64,000 nucleotides of DNA, taken from Citreicella sp. C3M06 (GTDB lineage Bacteria; Pseudomonadota; Alphaproteobacteria; Rhodobacterales; Rhodobacteraceae). Shown here piece after piece: positions 63,107-64,000 of the stretch. The position numbers and the translations under genes are program-made. Position 1 is the stretch's first letter, and each line of letters opens with the position of its first letter. The notes beneath the pieces are model-generated. The model made no database searches, was not told the origin of the DNA, and saw only the letters and a list, made by a program, of their open reading frames with translations. Location: NCBI RefSeq assembly GCF_018860705.1, contig NZ_JAHKQA010000002.1, positions 62,001 to 126,000 of the forward strand. The letters are read 5' to 3'.

Positions 63107-64000
63107 ATGCCCCTTCTCACTTCGCATGCCCGCGGCGTCTACGTGATCGCCGTCACCCCCTTCACCGAGACCGGCGAGATCGACTGGAACAGCCTCGACC
63201 GGGTGGTGGATTTCTACTTCGACAAGGGCGCCGACGGCCTCACCATCCTTGGCATGATGGGCGAGGCGCCCAAGCTGACGCAGGCCGAAAGCCGCGCCAT
63301 TGCCGAGCGCGTCATCAAGCGCGCCGAGGGCAAGCCCGTGGTGGTCGGCGTCTCGGCCCCCGGTCTTGCCGCCATCGGCGAGCTGGGCAAGGCGGTGATG
63401 GACATGGGCGCCGCTGGCTGCATGGTCACCACCCCCGGCAGCCTGAAGACCGACCCGCAGATCCACGGCTACTTTGGTCAGGTCGCCCGCACGCTTGGGG
63501 AGGGCGTGCCGATCGTGCTGCAGGATTTCCCGCTGGCGACCGGCGTGCATATCTCCGACGACGTGCTGGGCCGGATCATCGACGACGTGCCGCAGGTGGT
63601 CATGCTCAAGCACGAGGACTGGCCGGGCCTCGCCAAGATCACCAGATTGCGCAAGGCCGAGGCCGAAGGGCGCCGCCGCATCTCGATCCTTTGCGGCAAT
63701 GGCGGAGTTTTCCTGCCCGAAGAGATGGCCCGTGGCGCCGATGGCGCAATGACCGGTTTCGGCTACCCGGAGATGCTGGCAGATGTTGTGCGCCACGCCG
63801 CTGTCGGTGATATGGACAGGGCGCAGGATCTGTTCGATGCCTATCTGCCGCTGGTACGCTACGAACAGCAGCCGGGCGCCGGACTGGCGGTGCGCAAATA
63901 TGTGCTTGCCAAGCGCGGTGCCATCGGATCTGCCGCGCTGCGCGCCCCGGGTGCTGGACTGGCGCCCGAGGCCATCGCCGAGGTCGAGCAACTGCTCGCC
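63107..64000 (+). CDS. Dihydrodipicolinate synthase (DapA) family protein, 3' end beyond window
   Basis: The 298 visible codons cover almost all of a DapA-type TIM barrel: VIAVTPFTETGEIDW, GMMGEAPKLTQAE (equivalent to GTTGE) and the Schiff-base lysine in VVMLKHEDW (Lys168). The catalytic Tyr of DapA (in LYNVPGRTG) is replaced: this stretch reads VLQDFPLATG. It is therefore likely a lyase, aldolase or deaminase acting on a 2-oxoacid rather than true DapA. The ATG at 63107 follows GAGG. No stop is reached at base 64000. Confidence 0.88.
   Translation, partial: MPLLTSHARGVYVIAVTPFTETGEIDWNSLDRVVDFYFDKGADGLTILGMMGEAPKLTQAESRAIAERVIKRAEGKPVVVGVSAPGLAAIGELGKAVMDMGAAGCMVTTPGSLKTDPQIHGYFGQVARTLGEGVPIVLQDFPLATGVHISDDVLGRIIDDVPQVVMLKHEDWPGLAKITRLRKAEAEGRRRISILCGNGGVFLPEEMARGADGAMTGFGYPEMLADVVRHAAVGDMDRAQDLFDAYLPLVRYEQQPGAGLAVRKYVLAKRGAIGSAALRAPGAGLAPEAIAEVEQLLA

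Noticed and set aside
59801-63991. Very long 1396-codon minus-strand open frame
   Set aside because: It is antisense to pxpA, two aminotransferases and the DapA-family gene. Its composition (Gly/Arg/His-rich, no domains) is a codon-bias shadow.

Overview
The window reads as a high-GC alphaproteobacterial chromosome segment, most likely from the Rhodobacterales (Roseobacter/Paracoccus-like bacteria). Supporting signs are two TRAP systems, several ABC importers, a five-step histidine utilisation (hut) cluster with HutF and HutG, and an intergenic double hairpin at 43934-43996 of a type I associate with that order. No tRNA, rRNA, CRISPR array or phage region was recognised. Almost everything is uptake plus catabolism of nitrogenous organic compounds, with local regulators.

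Layout. 1-6.4 kb: end of a cupin gene, a TetR regulator, a decayed luciferase-like oxidoreductase (LLM), a TRAP transporter (DctP reverse; DctQ and DctM forward) and an intact LLM flavin oxidoreductase. 6.4-12.8 kb: an M19 dipeptidase-like gene behind a Liv-type ABC operon and a second TetR gene. 12.9-13.5 kb: an IS3-family transposase remnant. 13.7-21.5 kb (reverse): a Pot-type ABC importer followed by a HisD-like dehydrogenase, a zinc alcohol dehydrogenase and an APH-fold kinase. 21.6-31.6 kb: SDR, HisC-like aminotransferase, hutF, then hutI-hutH-hutG-hutU-hutD and hutC. 32.1-38.2 kb: creatininase-family protein, fused ABC permease, binding protein, ATPase and LysR regulator. 38.9-43.9 kb: RND efflux adaptor and pump plus a Tat-exported dienelactone-hydrolase-like protein. 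43.9-45.2 kb: gene-poor, with an IS110-type remnant.

45.2-64.0 kb looks like one catabolic island: polar amino acid ABC importer with an M24 hydrolase, FCD-GntR regulator, TRAP transporter, then a seven-gene reverse operon (pxpB, pxpC, GntR, 2-hydroxyacid dehydrogenase, M20 amidase, GntR, M24 hydrolase) divergent from pxpA, a D-amino-acid-type aminotransferase, a class I aminotransferase and a DapA-family enzyme that runs off the window.

Two regulatory patterns tie genes together. A palindrome with core GTATATAC occurs at four promoters (21551, 22404, 25017 and 31676), linking the ABC-hisD-like operon, the SDR/HisC-like pair, hutF/hutI and hutC; this suggests a HutC regulon wider than histidine breakdown. 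A second box, TGGTATACTGAA, occurs at four promoters (48856, 49112, 50084 and 59982), linking the amino acid ABC operon, its GntR gene, the TRAP operon and the pxp operon; two closely related FCD-GntR regulators are encoded inside that set. The second set is the best candidate for an undescribed system: uptake and ring opening of a cyclic amide or lactam amino acid derivative, followed by amidase, aminotransferase and aldolase/lyase steps. The substrate cannot be read from sequence alone.
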